A stretch of DNA of 64,000 nt from Callipepla californica brunnescens (GCA_023055505.1 JALIRH010000004.1:17231368-17295367); one strand, 5' to 3'. Counted from the stretch's first letter, positions 19,080 to 34,400 are shown. Numbers and translations are program-made. Notes: generated by a model not told the origin, from the letters alone.

Positions 19080-22000
19080 AATAAGAAGAAGAAAGAAATC
19101 CTGAGCAAAGAGGTCCAAAGGAAATAAATCAGGTGTTTTCATAGGTGGAAAATGTGTTGATGAAAAGGATAATGCTACAATCACATTAAATAACAAATAT
19201 TTAACTAAAAGGGAAACATGAAAAGTGTTGGGAAATGGTTCACAAGAGCTTATGAGTGTCCATAGCATTTTAGGTCAAAAAAGTTTCTGCATGTCTTTGC
19301 TAAATAAGGGGAAAGAGCACAAAACAGTGTAAACCTATTTATGTCATCACTACTGGGATGAAACCTTGCATGTGCCACTCCCAGTGTTAATGAAGGAACA
19401 TTGTCTAACTTTGTCCATTGCAGAGCATTCCTCTCTAATACACAGTGGGAATGCTACATTATCTGGTTATACATTTGGCAGTGACCTAACATCCAATCAT
19501 ATTTTATTTTTCAGATTAACATAAACTTCTTTCCACTTCCCTTGGAAATAATAGCTCATGAACAGCTTCTGGGATACGATCCACAAGTAACACACACCTT
19601 AGAATTCAGTCTAATGAAAGTCTTTGGAAAGGAATCACAGCTTTGGGCACCTCATAAACTTCCATGGAAACATACAAATGCAGTTCATATGCCAGCCATA
19701 CGGTGTCAGAATTAACTCCCATCTGCCCTAGAGGAAGTAGGACCCTGCCATCACTGACAGTGATGGACATGATCTCTTCTACACCCATTGTCATCTGACA
19801 CGTGCCTGAGGGTTTTGCAGACAAATATCTCACTATAAGAAAGCAGGAAAAGAAGGAAAATGTTTCTGTATCTAATGTCAGGTAGAAAAGAGTTTTGCAC
19901 ATCTACATCTTTGTTATAGAAGACTGGGGGCTCCCTGACAAAAACATGGAAAATAGCTGACAATCAAACACTGAATGGTAATTGTATTCTCCCAGACGAG
20001 ATGACATTCAGGTAAGAAGTTAGAAAAACTCAAAATGGAATTCAGAAATGAACTCAAATGCACTTGCATTTTTACACTGTGTATTTCAACAGACTAATTA
20101 ATACTGGAAAACATCAAGAATTTAATAATGTCATTTTAGAAACAAATGAGGTGACTACTGAGACTTACGAGTACTTAAAAGAAATAGCCAATATCTATTA
20201 TCGTTAAGGATGAGATCTGTGTTAGACAGGAATTTCCCAACTTTAATTACTCTAAGCCTCTCAGTTCCTGCTTTGAAGTACCTCTTACTGGACACTCACA
20301 GATACAGTCCTAGAGAATATGATAAATACTATATGCTTGCATTTATAAGGTTCTCCCTAGAAGTACACATTTCCTTTAAACCCATTCAAATGAATTAATT
20401 TCTCTTTATAACATTCTAATTCATGTTAATAAAGGTCTACAGTGCTCATTGAAAAAAAATTGATGACTTGAACAATCTCTTTAATCCAGATTGAAGAAAA
20501 AACTTCAGCATACTATGTATTTTATCAACACTACTACTTCACTATGTAACACACAGATTTTCAATTAAATTATTATTTACTAATATGTGATTGAGAAAGG
20601 ACAAAATAGCAACTAACTTATTGAGTCAAAGTGGTTCCTGAGAAAGTTACAGCATACTCTGAAGGCAATTACAAGAGGTTCATGTTTAAAATTTTGCAGA
20701 AGTGACAGCTAATTTCCCTTGTAAACATTATCTCAAGGACATGGTAGAGAGGCAAATTAGTTCAGAAAAAATGTGGTTCTGATCACAGTCATCTCTAGAT
20801 TATATGCATAGCTTTTTTTCTTTCTCCTTCTGTCATTTTGTGTTAGTTCTGCCTCCCATGGCCTCCGGTGTCTGACAGACCTCTTTCCAGAAGGGATGTT
20901 GATGTTATTCCAATAGCATGCTGGGAATCAGCTCTGGTGAGAAGAAAGGTTTAATGCCAGTTCTTTAATAGGGAGAAATATTAAAGGAAAGATTAATGAT
21001 CTCCACCAGTTGAGTGACAGATTTTTCACACTGTGAGACTCAAGTCCATTGAAAGATTTCAAGCCAAAGCTGATAGCCTAAATCTGACTCCCAGTGACGT
21101 GCCTCAGGTAAGTCAAAATGTATCATGAAAATTTCTGCAATGGGAAATGTACATAGGTCATATCTTGCTCATCTTCCTTACTTTAAAAAAGTTCCTTGGG
21201 GAAGGGGAGGAAGTATTTGGGCCAAAATCAAGAGAGGGGTAGCAACAGCTACTCCTCTTCTGCTGCAGCTTCTTCCTGTTCGTCCTATCAGTCAGATGTG
21301 AAGAACAAATATGAAATACAGTGAAAGATGTGCTATATGTACACTTGTCTATTCTGAACTTCCTGCCAGAAGGTGAGAAAATTCAGACAGAGATTTTTAC
21401 AGGTTAGCAGAAGTGTAAAAACTGGAAACTGCACTGTTTTTTATTTAAATCTTTTTTCTTTTTTCAGTACTAGTGGCAGCTAAAATATGCTAAATACTTG
21501 GCCTACAGAGTTTCTATGTCAAACTGGAAATGAGACAGACAAAGAGACAGAGAATTCACACACCAACAAGATAGTATATGGATGAATGTCTATGGCTGCT
21601 GTTTTGCTAGATAAACGATTAAATAAGAGGGAAGAACTGAAGCATGAAATGGCAGTGTGAGAACAGCATGAGGTGCCCTCATTCTATTCTTTTTTGTTTT
21701 GTTTTTGGCAGAATTAAAACTTCTAGAAGTATGTAAGAGAACCCAGGAGCCACTGTAGAAATGGCTCTTTTAAAAAAGAAAAAATGCTGAATTTTCAAGT
21801 AACACATACTGCAGATCAAGTAGGTAGATGGGGAGAGAGGACTGAAACTATTTAAGTAGTGTCACACTTTCAAGTTGTGACTACAAATGTCAGTGAAGTA
21901 CAAACGTCTGAAAAAGTTCTATCAAGGAAGTTTGCATTTAATTGAACAGTCTTCAGTAGAGAAGAACAGATAAAGAAAAAAGCTCTGTGAAAGGCTGTCT

Positions 22001-22199
22001 GGTTCTGATTTAACTATAACAATAGCAAAGTAGCAAGAATGCAAGTAGCTATATACTTGCAATAAGTAATTACTAGATCCTGTGCTATGAAAATGGCAGT
22101 GTAAGAATTCTTAATGTAGTATCTATGGGAAGTATGTGCAACATCAGACCGTGCTCGGTTTGCACTAACGTATCAGTGGTAGCCAGCCTTAGGTGGTTT

Positions 22200-22443
22200 G
22201 AGCTCTCTGTCCCCTGGAACTTGGCTATATTTATCCTGGCTGATGTAGCATGTCAAGTGTGCCCTGCTATTGATAATAGGTTGTAGTTGACAACAGTGGA
22301 GATTCGAGGGGGAGGAGCAGGATGGGGGTTCCACTGAGTGTTTCTTTTGGGGGTCTCAAAAGCCCTGCAGTCTTGTTTCTGTTTAGCTCGGACTCTGCTT
22401 TCTAGAGTCTAGATTCAGCTGGGATCTTCATCAGAAAGTGAAG
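22200..22443 (+). promoter_or_regulatory. Candidate MYBPC3 promoter and 5' UTR
   Basis: The segment before the MYBPC3 start codon holds a TATA/MEF2-like CTATATTTAT (22225-22234) and a GATA-type TGATAA inside CTATTGATAATAG (22267-22279). MEF2 and GATA factors drive cardiac genes generally. The MEF2 match has one mismatch to the strict consensus. The transcription start cannot be fixed from sequence. The last stretch before 22444 is presumably 5' UTR, with A at -3 of the ATG. Confidence 0.35.
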
Positions 22444-22468
22444 ATGCCAGAGCCTGCAAAGAAAACAG
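22444..22468 (+). CDS. MYBPC3: MYBPC3 exon 1 (start codon)
   Basis: 25 coding nt: MPEPAKKT plus the first base of Val. ATG context AAGATGC has A at -3; donor is CAG|GTAAGG. Too short for ordinary ORF finding, but MPEPxKK is the known N-terminus of cardiac MyBP-C and 25 nt equals the human exon 1 coding part. Confidence 0.93.
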
Positions 22469-25400
22469 GTAAGGATCATGACTGACAAAAAAAGGCTGAG
22501 GAAAGTTTGAAGGAGAAAATTCTGAGTAGCTTTTGTATTCCAGAAATCAAAGAGATACCTTAGGGAAAAAAAAAAAAAAAAAAAAAAAGGAGAGGAACAA
22601 GAGATAATACTTTTTAAAGTTATAAACATAAGATGTTTTCTTGTAAAGAAATGAATAACAAGTTTGGCAACTCAGTCACAGAATTGTCTCCAAAGACTTT
22701 GGACAAGGAGAGAGTAGAGGTTTAATAATCAGTTTCCTTCCATTTCTCTTTTCTTCTCCCAGTAAGCCTTAGGCTGTGAAAAAAGCTATCTCTCTCTCTC
22801 TCTCGTGACTGGGAAGTATAAAAGTCTCCTGGTTTCTTTTTTTATTTTTTTTAATCCTGATACTTTCCAGGAAGTGTAGTTGGCAAATGTTGATGTTATT
22901 TGTAGTTAAATCTTTGTGAAAATGAAAGCAAATGACACCTGGCTCAGAGCTTATTCTTTCTAGTTCTTCCAGCAAGTGACAGCAGGGCTCTAGGAAAAAA
23001 GGAGACACTGTACTTTAAAGAATATGTGCACATTTTTTTTCATTCACCCTCCTTCATCATCTTCTATTGAGATAGAAAACAACTAGCCATTTTCAGAAAG
23101 CAGAGGTCAGACTAGAGTCCAGTGTAAGTATTAAACCACTAGAAAAACATCAGGAAAATAAGTCAGATTTAGGAAATTTCTAATATGGGAATCATACAGA
23201 AGCTGCCTATTATAGGTAGGAAAGAAAGAAACATATAGGGTAAGATACATTAATCTGTCTGTCTACGAAGGAGGAAGAGAGCCTGGGAAGCAAGGGTAGG
23301 GACAGTTCAGCTCAAGTATGAGTAGAGAGAGATCTCAGGAGTGTTTTGTTTTCACAATAAAGTCTGAGGAAAAAGACATCGAAAGGTGAAGTTATGATCA
23401 CCTGATAAGAATGCATATATCCAATAGTGAGGCTGGAAAAACTGGAGCTAAATCTAGGACTCTTGTCTTTTAGAGAAAGGTACTAATTTCATTGATACCA
23501 GTATACACATCACCACCATGACTTGAATGTAGAAGATGCATGCTTTTTTAATAACACACAGCTTTCAGAATTAGCCAATTATAACTGTTAATACATATTA
23601 TTGTAGGCTTTTGTACTTTGCAAATGACTGAACAGGCGTCAGCCTCATCTTAGACTGGTCAGTGGGAAAATCTGTTGTGCTCACCACAACAAAAGAGCTC
23701 ACAGATGTTAAGGACTTTCATTTTGGCCAGAATATATGGAACTGGCCACTGACTGAGAGACAGTGCTCAAACCTAACCTGTATTTCTCATTAAGGAATGC
23801 TGAATTCTAAAGCATGACTAATTTCAAGAAGACTCTATGTTCTCTCAGCACAACAACTCTAAAGTATCAGCAGTGTCACTAATACCTCAACTGATGTAGG
23901 TAGGTAAAATTTGACAGTGTGATTTTCAAGGCATTTTGTATATGAATTATTATTTTCAGTCTCTGAGGATGAGAAGCAACTTCTCTGGCTGTGAAGATGC
24001 TCACCTTTGCTAGCTAACAGTGAAGATAAACTGTTCCAGTTTACTTTCCCAGAGGAAAGAAATCTAACAGGTGTCTAACATCACCACTCCTCCGCAGTTC
24101 TTGTGAACAAAGCATCCCAAACTCTGTGATTATCACAGCAGAGGAGGAAAAGCTCTTATTACCCACTCTGACTGAGACAGAGACAGTCACATGCCTCATA
24201 ACTTCTTGGGAGGATTTTCTCTTTCTCCCAAGAGACGTTAATCCCTTTGGTTTTCTATTTCATGTTGTTTATACAGTTCAAGACAGGATAATATCAAGCA
24301 TAATGTCAAGAGGTCTGGATAAGCACCTAACAGTTCATACTTGGACAAATCATGATTTCTGTCTTTCTTATATCATTAAGTTAGACTACTGAAGAAACCT
24401 AAGAAATCTTCAGCCTTTATTACTGAAATTAGGGCATATCACACACAGGTAAGGGAAAACACTTCATTCCAAAGAATAAACAAGGATATTCTGGCTATAT
24501 TTGCTGTTCTAATAAGCCTTTCAGCATGCATAAACAAATAAACTAAAAACAAACAAACGCACAAAAAAAACAACCTGGACTTCCCAAGTAACGTTCTTTT
24601 ATTTTTAATTGCCTAGCTGAAACACTTCAGGATGAGGCTCAGTCCCACTTCTTTATGCAACACCAGAAGAACTGGTGGCACTTTACAGCAAGCTGACATA
24701 TCCTTCTCGAAGCAAAGGCACTCAGAAGATCTGTCAGAGCAAACTATCAAATACTGAAAAACATTACTTCTTTGCAGAGTTCCACTGAAGAAACGTTATG
24801 TTCCTTTCTCTATGTCTTAAACATTTCATAGTTGAACTCTGTCCAAATGCTGGCTTTTTGGAAAGTTTAGGTCTTTTTTTCATTGTTGTGAAAACCTATG
24901 GAGGTTAAAAAAAATCCCTAATATTATATTGTGAAAAAAAAGGAAACCTTTCACACCAAATGTAGCAGATAATTTGAAGTTAACAGGAAGCGTATGCATT
25001 ACTAAATCAGGAAGAAAAGAATTCTGGTATTTCTCACCTTCTCTGAAAATGAATCAAGTTTTATTTATGCATTTTATAGGTTGAGGAATCCAGATTATGA
25101 AGTTCAGATTAGGACATTTTATCAAAAGTCTAAAATAACTTTGACTATAAATAAGGACGAGCTTTTATCATTCTAAAATAATATACAATATTGCATGATT
25201 AAGAGCTGCCTATAGAATTTTAGTTGGAATGTAGCTCCTCCTACATTTTTAAGAACCTGCATGGTAAAATAGTGGTGCATAGTAATGAGCTCCTGAGTGC
25301 TACAGGAATTAAAAAATCAGTAACAATTTACATAAAAAAATATATATGTATATATTTAATTCAAGGTTCAAAGCGAGCTAATTATCATTATTCCCATTTT

Positions 25401-28400
25401 ACAACAAGTGTGATGAGCGCATAGAGAGAGAGGTGACTGGTTAGTGAAACTATTCCTCGCCTGTTGCTCATATTACAGGAATTTACAGCCTCAGCTGCTG
25501 AAGTAGGCAAGGAACGATAAGATTGAGCAGCTCAATAGCTTTTGGATCAAGGAATGATTAAGCCTGTAATTGCAAGAAGCCACTTAGGTCCTGACTGTGG
25601 AATGCACAGCATCTTTATTTAGTTCCTCAGCAAGGAATTTACAAGCTCTGTTACTGAAGTCTGCTTATCCAAAGTTTGGCTTTTACATCAGTGAAATAAC
25701 AAATGGTATAAAAGGAAAACTTGATGCCAAGTGTAGGCACTAAAACAAAGATACATTTTCAACACAAAGCCTTTGGGAACTCCAAAACCTACTACTACCT
25801 TTTAATATTAAATCAATATATTGCCCATATAAAAATAAGAACGTCAAACAAACAGAATGTAAAGTAAATGAATTTATCAACTTTGTGGGAGAAAACTTCT
25901 GATTATTTTTTCTAGTTCTATTCATAGATTTCTGCTGGAGCTTGTATCCTGTGCACTCAACCATATCCATTAGACTCTCCTAAAACATTTTTATCTTTAA
26001 CAGATTTTATTTCAGAATGGCAGAAGTATTATTTTGAAGGCTTATTCTATCACACACTCTCCTTGAGTGTTTAACTCTCTCTCTTCTGTTATGAGTGATG
26101 AAAAGCTGAAGTCAGAACTACTGGTCTGAAAAGCAAGATGAAAATTAAAACAAAAACCACAACAGGATGGCACTCCTCTGTCACTCTATCTAGATAAAAC
26201 CACTCTTGTGGAATCCACACTGCTTTTAGCTCAAGTACTTCACACATACATGGAATTCAGAAATTATAAGGGAACTTTTCCACTGTACTTGGCACTGGCG
26301 AGGCCACATCTTGAGTACTGCGTTCAGTTTTAAGCCCCTTGTTACATGAATGACATTGAGGCCCTGAAGGATGCCAAGGTGCAACAAAACTGGAGAAGGG
26401 TCAGGAGCACAGGTCTTATGAGGAGTGGCTGAGGGAACTGGGTCTGTTTAATTTGGAGAAGGCTCAGGGGAGACTTTATTGTTCTCTACAACTCCCTGAA
26501 AGGAGGCTGTGGTGAGGGAGGACGTTGAATCTATTTTCCCAGGTAACTAGTGATATGATGAAAGGTAACTGCTTCAAACCATAGGAAGTTCAGGCTGGAT
26601 ATTAAGAACAATTTATTTTCCAGAAGAGCAGTCAAGTATTGAAACAGGCTATGCGGGGATATGGTGAAGTCACTGTCCCTGGAGTTATTTGAGAAACGTG
26701 TAGATGCAGCCCTTGGGGACATCATTTATTGGGTACAGTGTGGACAAACTAGTTGGACTAGACGATCTTAGAAGTCTTTTCCAACCTTAATGATTCTATG
26801 ACCTAAAGCTTTATAGAACGTAGGTAGGAAGTGAAATTATTTCAATTACATATTATTTTAATATACGTCTTAACTGCAATTTTTCCTGATAATCATCAAA
26901 GAAAAAATTCTCTTCTAGTTTTTAACACTAGGTTCTATTCTCATTTGGGATAGAACAGTACACAGCAGCTACTTATTCAACATTTGATGTTGTACGGACA
27001 CAACAGAAACACAGTTCCTGCCTCCAAGCAGAAGCCCAGTAAATGCATAGGCAAGTCAACAAGAGGGCAAATAAGTAATGACTAGTTCAATAGGTAGTGA
27101 GCTGTGTAGTGGCCGAGACATTCTGTAGGTTTTTGCATAGGAGACTAAGAAAAAGTTTTGCAGAAGGATAGCAAACTAAGTTAGGGGCAGACATTAGAAG
27201 ATTACTTCAAAGTAGATCAGAAAATAAAGGAGAAAGCATGAAGGTGCTAGGATGAAGATTTAACAAAAGGCAGCTGTAGGAAGGCAGAACACTGATTTCA
27301 TTCTTCTACTCTAGGAGAAAAGTAAAAGATAGAAGTTTGGGAACTGAAATGTTTTCATCATAGCTTAATTTGGACAAAAGCATATGCAGTTTGTATTTCT
27401 TCAACCTGCTAATTGAAAAACTTATCATCAAAATGTAATTTTGTCATGGAACTCCAAATAGAGAAAGCTTTTAATTACTAATTAAATAAGTTGTAATTCC
27501 TATAACACAGATAATTGTATGATGGATGTGCCCAGAGCCCTCTTCAGTTGTCACAAAACTCCTATAGGACTGCTGCCATGAGCAAGTTGTAGTCAGAGCA
27601 CCACGAGGCACAAAAAGATTTCTGCAAGACCACTTTTGAACACATAGAGCCTACTTCCTATTCTGCTATGAGTAGAAAATTGTTTTAATTTTTTTAATTA
27701 AAATTTTTAATTAAAGAAAATGTTTTAAATTACTCAGAACTTACATGGAGTTCTTTGCATTATGAGGATACAAGAAATGAGGAGAAAGGTTAATTTCCTG
27801 AATCAGTTCCAGCTCCATCTTCTCCCCTTGCCCCTCTTCACAAAACAAAGAAATAAACAAACCCTGCAAAAACACACACAGCACTTATAATTCATGTTCC
27901 CTCCAATAATTCCTGGGAAAACCAGCACTGGTGACTCATATGCATCTCTTTGCCTTTTCCAGAATTGCTATATTGTTAGCATCAATGTCTGCTTTCTCCC
28001 CATTTATTTTAGGTGGGTTAGAATCTAATGGAAACAGGGAAGTGAAAAAATAGGAGGCAGAGGAGTTGGCTAATAAGTCATCATGTGCTCTGACCCAATG
28101 GCTCCTCAGCACATGCTTGACTGGAATCTGGGTAAACATGTGATAGGGCCTGAGATCTGTCAGGGCCTGACAGGCACAAGAGGTGTAGACATTCCACAAC
28201 ATCACATGAGAGGTGTCACAGCCACTGGATTTTCCACAGCCTTATGGTGGTGGTAGTGCTCAGGAGATTTTTCAATAGCAAATGGATTCATGAAGCATAG
28301 AGAGACGTGGCTGGGTAGACTCCAAATGTTGAAGTGAGAGAGACTTCCAAAGGGGGAATGTGTTTTTGATAAAACCAGGAAAAAAAAAGCAAGGCTCTCA

Positions 28401-31400
28401 GGATGGACAAGAAGTTTTGCATTGTGACATTTTGAGTCATTCCTGCTGAGGACATAGTGAGATCAGACTGCTATGATTGCATGGGGGGAAAAATACCTGG
28501 TGAGGTCAGATGCACTTGTTACCTACAGCAGCAGATACCACAAAACAGAGGTGTCACTACTTCTCCTTTGCATACGAGTAAGAACAGTGGAAGATGAAAG
28601 GGAATATGGATGGATATTCAGAGAGACACCACTTTAGTCATTGTCACTCACTGACTCTGAAAATCTGGAGCCAGAAAAAGGCTCTTAGAATGTCCTTTAT
28701 CTGTGAAAATGTGGGTTCTCAGGAATGGTTCTTTATTTTCATTGAAGTTCATGGTACTTTCCAATTGTATGCTTTAATGGAGATATTCACAATCATTTTA
28801 AGCAGGAATCCAAATATGTTAGTCTTTTGTCAGGGAAAGAAAAAAAAAAGAGACAGGGGAATTACTTGTAAACATCTACCTAAGGATTTAGATTTTCCAT
28901 AAGTCAGTGATATGCTGTGGTTGTGGAGATTTCTCACTGTGACTATAGTTCTGTCCAGCAACCTTTTTCTGTTGAGTCATCTAAGTGTGCATGTCTTGAA
29001 ACACTGCCATTTGGAGAGCAGAACATTTGCAGGACACCTTGCTGTTAAGTAATATATTTATAGATTCTTTTGTGCTTAAATAGAAAAGTGATAGTGATAA
29101 CAGGTGGAGAAAAGAAACAAAAAAGGCCAATTTTCCACTAGAGTCACAAGGGAGAGGAGCCAGCTAGCGTAAGTCAATAAAAAGATGATGTAATGATACA
29201 CAAAAAACATCGATTGTAAGAATAAGAATGTTAACTACGGGTATTTTTATACATTAATACTCCGTAAAATACCGGTATTTACACAGTATAAAATAACATT
29301 TTTATACTGCCGTTTTTATCCATAGCTAGGAGAAATGAGCAAAAGATAACAGAATTAATTAAGATGAAAACACGGAAATGAAAACTAATCGTCATAGAGT
29401 ACTACATAGGCAAGCACTTTAACTTTTAATACTGTGCTTGGTATGTTCCATATAGTGTGTATGAATGCAAACAACACTTCAAAATATTAAGCTAGGATAA
29501 AATTACAAAGGCCATCATTGGAAAATGAATGTATCTCCACTATAGAAGAGTTGATCAATCATAACAGAAGGACTGAAGAGGAAGCATTAATTCATTGTGG
29601 TGTATTGAGACATAGGTTACTACTATGCTAACTGCAGCATTGTTGGAGGAAAGGATCCTGATCCTTTTCAACAATAGTATTAAACAAGTATTAGGTCACA
29701 ATTAAAAACCATATTTCTATTTTTAAGCAAGACTACACAGTGAATTAACATAGCGAGCTCTGTAAGTAAAAATACACGTCATAGCATCTTGTCATAGATT
29801 CAATAGTGATGGGAAAGTCAGAACTCAATACAGGAGAAAATAAGAGGGACAGCAAGATGAGTTTGCTATTCCTTACATTTTATCTCATGACAATATAGAG
29901 AAATCTCAGTCAGAAACAGAACTTAGTAAAGACAGAGACAATTCCACAACTTCTCCACGGAAAGTGTTATAATTTATATCTTGCATGGGCAGATGGGAGA
30001 GAAAGGAGACAGCTGTTGCAGCCACAACAGCTGACTACACCAGATATGCCACAATTGCAAAACAGATTTTAGTGAGCCCTCTCTCTTTTTTTAGTTTCTG
30101 CATTTACCAAGAAGCCGAAGACAACAGAGGTGACAGCCGGAAGCACAGCTGTGTTTGAAGCAGAGACAGAAAAAACTGGCATCAAGGTGAAATGGCAGAG
30201 AGCTGGCACAGAAATTACTGAAAGTGAGAAATACTCTATCAAGGCAGAAGGAAACAAGCATTCACTGACAATCAAGAACGTAGGAAAAGATGACGATGTG
30301 ACATATGCTGTAATAGCTGGAACTTCCAAGGTCAAATTTGAACTGAAGGTCAAAGAACCAGGTATAGTGTTTCCTAAACAATTCTATTCCATCAGTATAA
30401 CCATTCTCACATTCAAAATTCATAAATGAGGCTCATAAACATTAACTTCAAATTATAAAATTTCTCTACCAGCAATAAATCTGTTTTACCATATGATTTG
30501 AAGCTGCAATAAGGTTTCTAAAATATATTCATTAATGTTAAGCTAAGGAACGTATTTCCTGTGGCTAAGACACCCATTTTCAATGACAGAAGTCCACAGT
30601 GGAGATCACAGAGTAAATCTCCATGTGTTTCTTTAGAATTCACCTTCATAAGCAAAGCAAGTCTAACCTAACGTAAACTGAGATGGATGCATTTTAGGCC
30701 TGATCTTTTATTTTCTTTGTAAGGTTTTATTTAAAAACAAAATTGTAGTAAATAACAAAAATTTTCAAGTTATGCTGTTGTTTTAAGGTGCTCATACATT
30801 CCCACAAAGTGTCTCAAAATCACTTGCTAATAAAAGTTCTTATTTTCTGAGGGACTTGAGCACAAGTAACGTTTGTACAAGGGCTGCTTTGAAAGTGATG
30901 CCTCCTGCGTTACGACTTCAGCCCATGATGTCAGAAGCAGATCTTGGTGGTATAGCAATAGTGATTGAACCTTCCCACCAGTATTTCATTTTGTTGCCAC
31001 TTGACAGGCAGCAGCAGAGGGGCAGTTTGGGAAAATGGCATTTGACATGGAAGTGCATATGAAGCAGAAGTGTGCCACTGAATTCCTCCATGCAGAAAAA
31101 ATGGCACTCAGTGGCATTTATCAACACTTGCTGGACATCTATGGAGATCTAACATTTACGAACATCAAGCAAAGTTATTGTGTTCTTTGCAACTCTTGTA
31201 GTTTTCATTGAAATAAATAGGAGGCATTACTTCTGGAGCAACATATGTAGTATTTATAACCTATCATTTATATAATGCACACATTTTTCTGTGCACGTTA
31301 AACCAACAGCTAGATGGGAAATTGAAAAGATTCCCAGGATTTCCTGGGTAGATAAAGCAGCTAAACTTTGAAATATTTCTAATCCCTTTCTTTTCCTCCA

Positions 31401-34400
31401 AAATTTTTAGTCTCCATTCAGCACTTCTAGTATTTTCCTTTCTAATATTTTCCTTTTTAAAGAAAAAAAGAAAACTGACAACCCTACCATGATGTTAGTG
31501 AGTTCTGCTGGTCAGCTGAAAAGATAGCCACGAATATTTAACAGAAGACAAGACATCCTGCTCCAGATGAAACAACTGTGCATGACAGACTGTGAGAAAA
31601 GGGCAATCCTAATATGGATTAGGACAATTTGACAGTTGTCAGAGCATATGACAGCATGTTCTTGCTGGCTTTCTGACTGACAAAATAAAAAGACACACCT
31701 TATACTAGTTGTATTGTTCTCACCATCTTTTAGGTTAGTTCCAGACAGAAGCTGCTACGCGCAGACAGCTTCAAATAGCAGCATTATTGAATCTGGAGTT
31801 AGAACTGTGCTCTGAAAGATCTATGTCTTTTCCAAGCATACAGTGGTAATAGGGATATTGGGATGCCAAAGTGAGACAACTTTCCTGTATTTGTGATATA
31901 CTGTACTATACTCAAAATAAACCTTTTCTAAATACACATCTAAGTTACAAGAGCATCTCCACAGTTAGGGTAACTTCATTCATTCTAGTAAAAACTGAGG
32001 TAAAATTGTTTAGGACTGGAAATCAAAGTTAAAATCACACCTCTCTTAAGACACAGATACATTCCAGGGTAAAAGGCATAGATTTTCTGAGAGTGAGGTT
32101 GATACATCACAGTATGTTCTCAGGTACTGTCTTGTTTTTCAGACGTTAGTAAGACTAAATTGTAAAGAATAACTGGATGAGCCACTATTCTCACAAACAA
32201 TAATGATTTCAGCTTTTCATTATCAAAACCCTAGAAACTGTCTCCTCACCTGTCCAGACACAGCCACTTCCCTTTCTTAAGATGAACAACTCCAATTATT
32301 CTCCAGCACAACATGGCCAGATACCTCAAGTGGAAAAGATACTGCAAACAGCTGAGAAACTGCACGTGGGACTTAACTGAGGAGTAAGCAAGGCCCTTTA
32401 CAAGTTTCTCTGCTACCTAGGGGGAAAAAATATTTCAGCATCTGAATCAGTTCAGGAAATTCTACCTCCCTTCCTCTGTCATAGTTTCTCATTCTCCAAA
32501 TATTTCTATGTTCAAACATGTCTACTTTCTCTACAGCACCAAATGAACTTGCCTGAATTTGTCTGTAAGATTGTACTTTTAACCGAGGGGGCATAAATTT
32601 CAATGAACCAGAGGAGAAAATGGTAGAGAGAATTTTAAAATACTTTCTCCGTATTGACTGCAAATAGCATCTAGATCTTCTCCCAAACTACTCAGAGCTG
32701 CAGTGTTTAGAGCATTACATTCCAAACACAGAATGAAGTAAAATCTCATGAAAAAGCAGTCTATAGAAATCACAACTGCATCACTTTTCACTAGCTTTTC
32801 TGTTTGTTCTATAACTGATGCTAACAATAGCATTAATCATCAGCTGACAAGTTTCTGCATATCAAGAATGTAGAATTTAAAAATTCAGATATCAGTTCTT
32901 TTCCACTTCAGCGAAGAGCCTTAGCATCCAGCTCCCAGTAGGCACCTTCTCCTAACAGCAAAACTTCAAAGATTTCTAGAAAGTTTATATTTATTCAGAA
33001 AGAAAGTATTCTCTAATTTAGGTTTGCATTCATTTCCAGAAAAGAGTGAGCCAGTTGTTCCTCCTGAAGCTTCTCCTGCTCCAGTTGCCTCAGAGTTGCC
33101 TGCTCCACCAGTAGAAAGCAACCAAAACCCAGAAGGTAATAAAGAACTACTGCTGTTAGTAAGTCTGGTACGCTACCAGAAGGGAAGAACTAGAACAGGA
33201 AATCCTTGCAGTAAGCAAGGTAGACGCCAGGAGAGCGCTAGTATTAGATGACAGAGAGTAAAGAACAAGGAAAGTGAGAGATAGAAGAAACACTGAGACA
33301 TTTTGAAATGACTTAACAATTTATGGTATAGATCATGACAGAAATTGATACAGGAAGTCCTAACTAGTAATTCTTGTGTTTGATGCAGTTCCACCTGTGG
33401 AGACTCAACCAGAAGAGCCTGTAGACCCTATTGGGCTCTTCATCACACGACCTCAGGATGGAGAAGTTACTGTTGGTGAGTACAAAATCAAAGTCAAGCG
33501 GTTGCAAACTGCACCTGCTGCCTGATTGTTTACCTTTCCACTAAGGGATGACTGCAGTGACCTAAAAATTATACTAAACAAAATAACATTGCTCATAATC
33601 TTCTTTTATTCTACTTGCCTTACAAGGTGGAAACATCACTTTCACAGCTAAAGTTGCAGGTGAGAGCCTGCTGAAGAAACCATTGGTGAAATGGTTCAAA
33701 GGAAAGTGGATGGACCTGGCAAGCAAAGTGGGGAAACATCTCCAGCTGCATGACAGCTATGATAGAAACAACAAGGTACAAATGACAGCATAAGATTCTC
33801 AGCCTTCTATATGTTAATGTTAAATGCGGGGAAAATATAAAATTATCAAGAAATGTTTTTATACAGAGGTACCCAAAGCTTCACACAATGTTGTATTTAT
33901 GCTTGCACATCCATGTTTTGACCACGTAGACAAGAGGCAAGCACTATATACAGACTCCTTTATTTAACTATGATAAAATGAGAAAATAAGTAGAGGACTG
34001 GAGAAGTAGTTTTGCACTACCTTATGCAAAATGTTCTACCTTCTTTTCAAGTAAGAAATACTGATTGCATTTAAAAGAAAACATTAATCAGACATTTACA
34101 TATTATCTGCCATGTTTCTACACAGATTAAGCATCCAGCTATTTGTGTCAAAATTTACTGTTCTCTAGACTAATTTAAGCAGCTCAGCAAGATCTATTTC
34201 TACTGCAAAAATGTCCAAGGATACACAAGAAGAATACAAGAGTCCAAACCATGGCTTCCCATCCCATGCGCTATATGAAGCACTACCACCCTCTTCTGGA
34301 TGGAACAGGACAGACTTGTTCACAAACAAACGAGCCACTAACTTTGCTGAATTTTTAAATATATTGCATACATTTTGGATAGAAGTTATATTTATTTAAT

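Larger units (their letters stand above)
10446..22200. other. SPI1-MYBPC3 intergenic region
   Basis: About 11.8 kb with no supportable gene. I found no exon chain and no ORF with recognisable protein character outside the mariner transposase remnant. Recognised contents: mariner pieces at 14058-14393 and 15694-17007, a CR1 scrap at 14748-14850, an (ATTA)n stretch near 19047-19070 and assorted A/T runs. In human the same two genes are adjacent. Confidence 0.7.
22469..30094 (+). other. MYBPC3 intron 1
   Basis: 7.6 kb, the longest intron seen. It contains a 23-base A run (22566-22588), a (CT)n patch near 22788-22805, a CR1 fragment (26275-26803) and a palindrome cluster (29236-29310). No exon or gene otherwise; early intronic enhancers are possible but not demonstrable. 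Confidence 0.85.

Noticed and set aside
22225..22234. Definite TATA box or MEF2 site for MYBPC3
   Set aside because: The match is imperfect and the transcription start is unknown, so only a low-confidence promoter region is reported.
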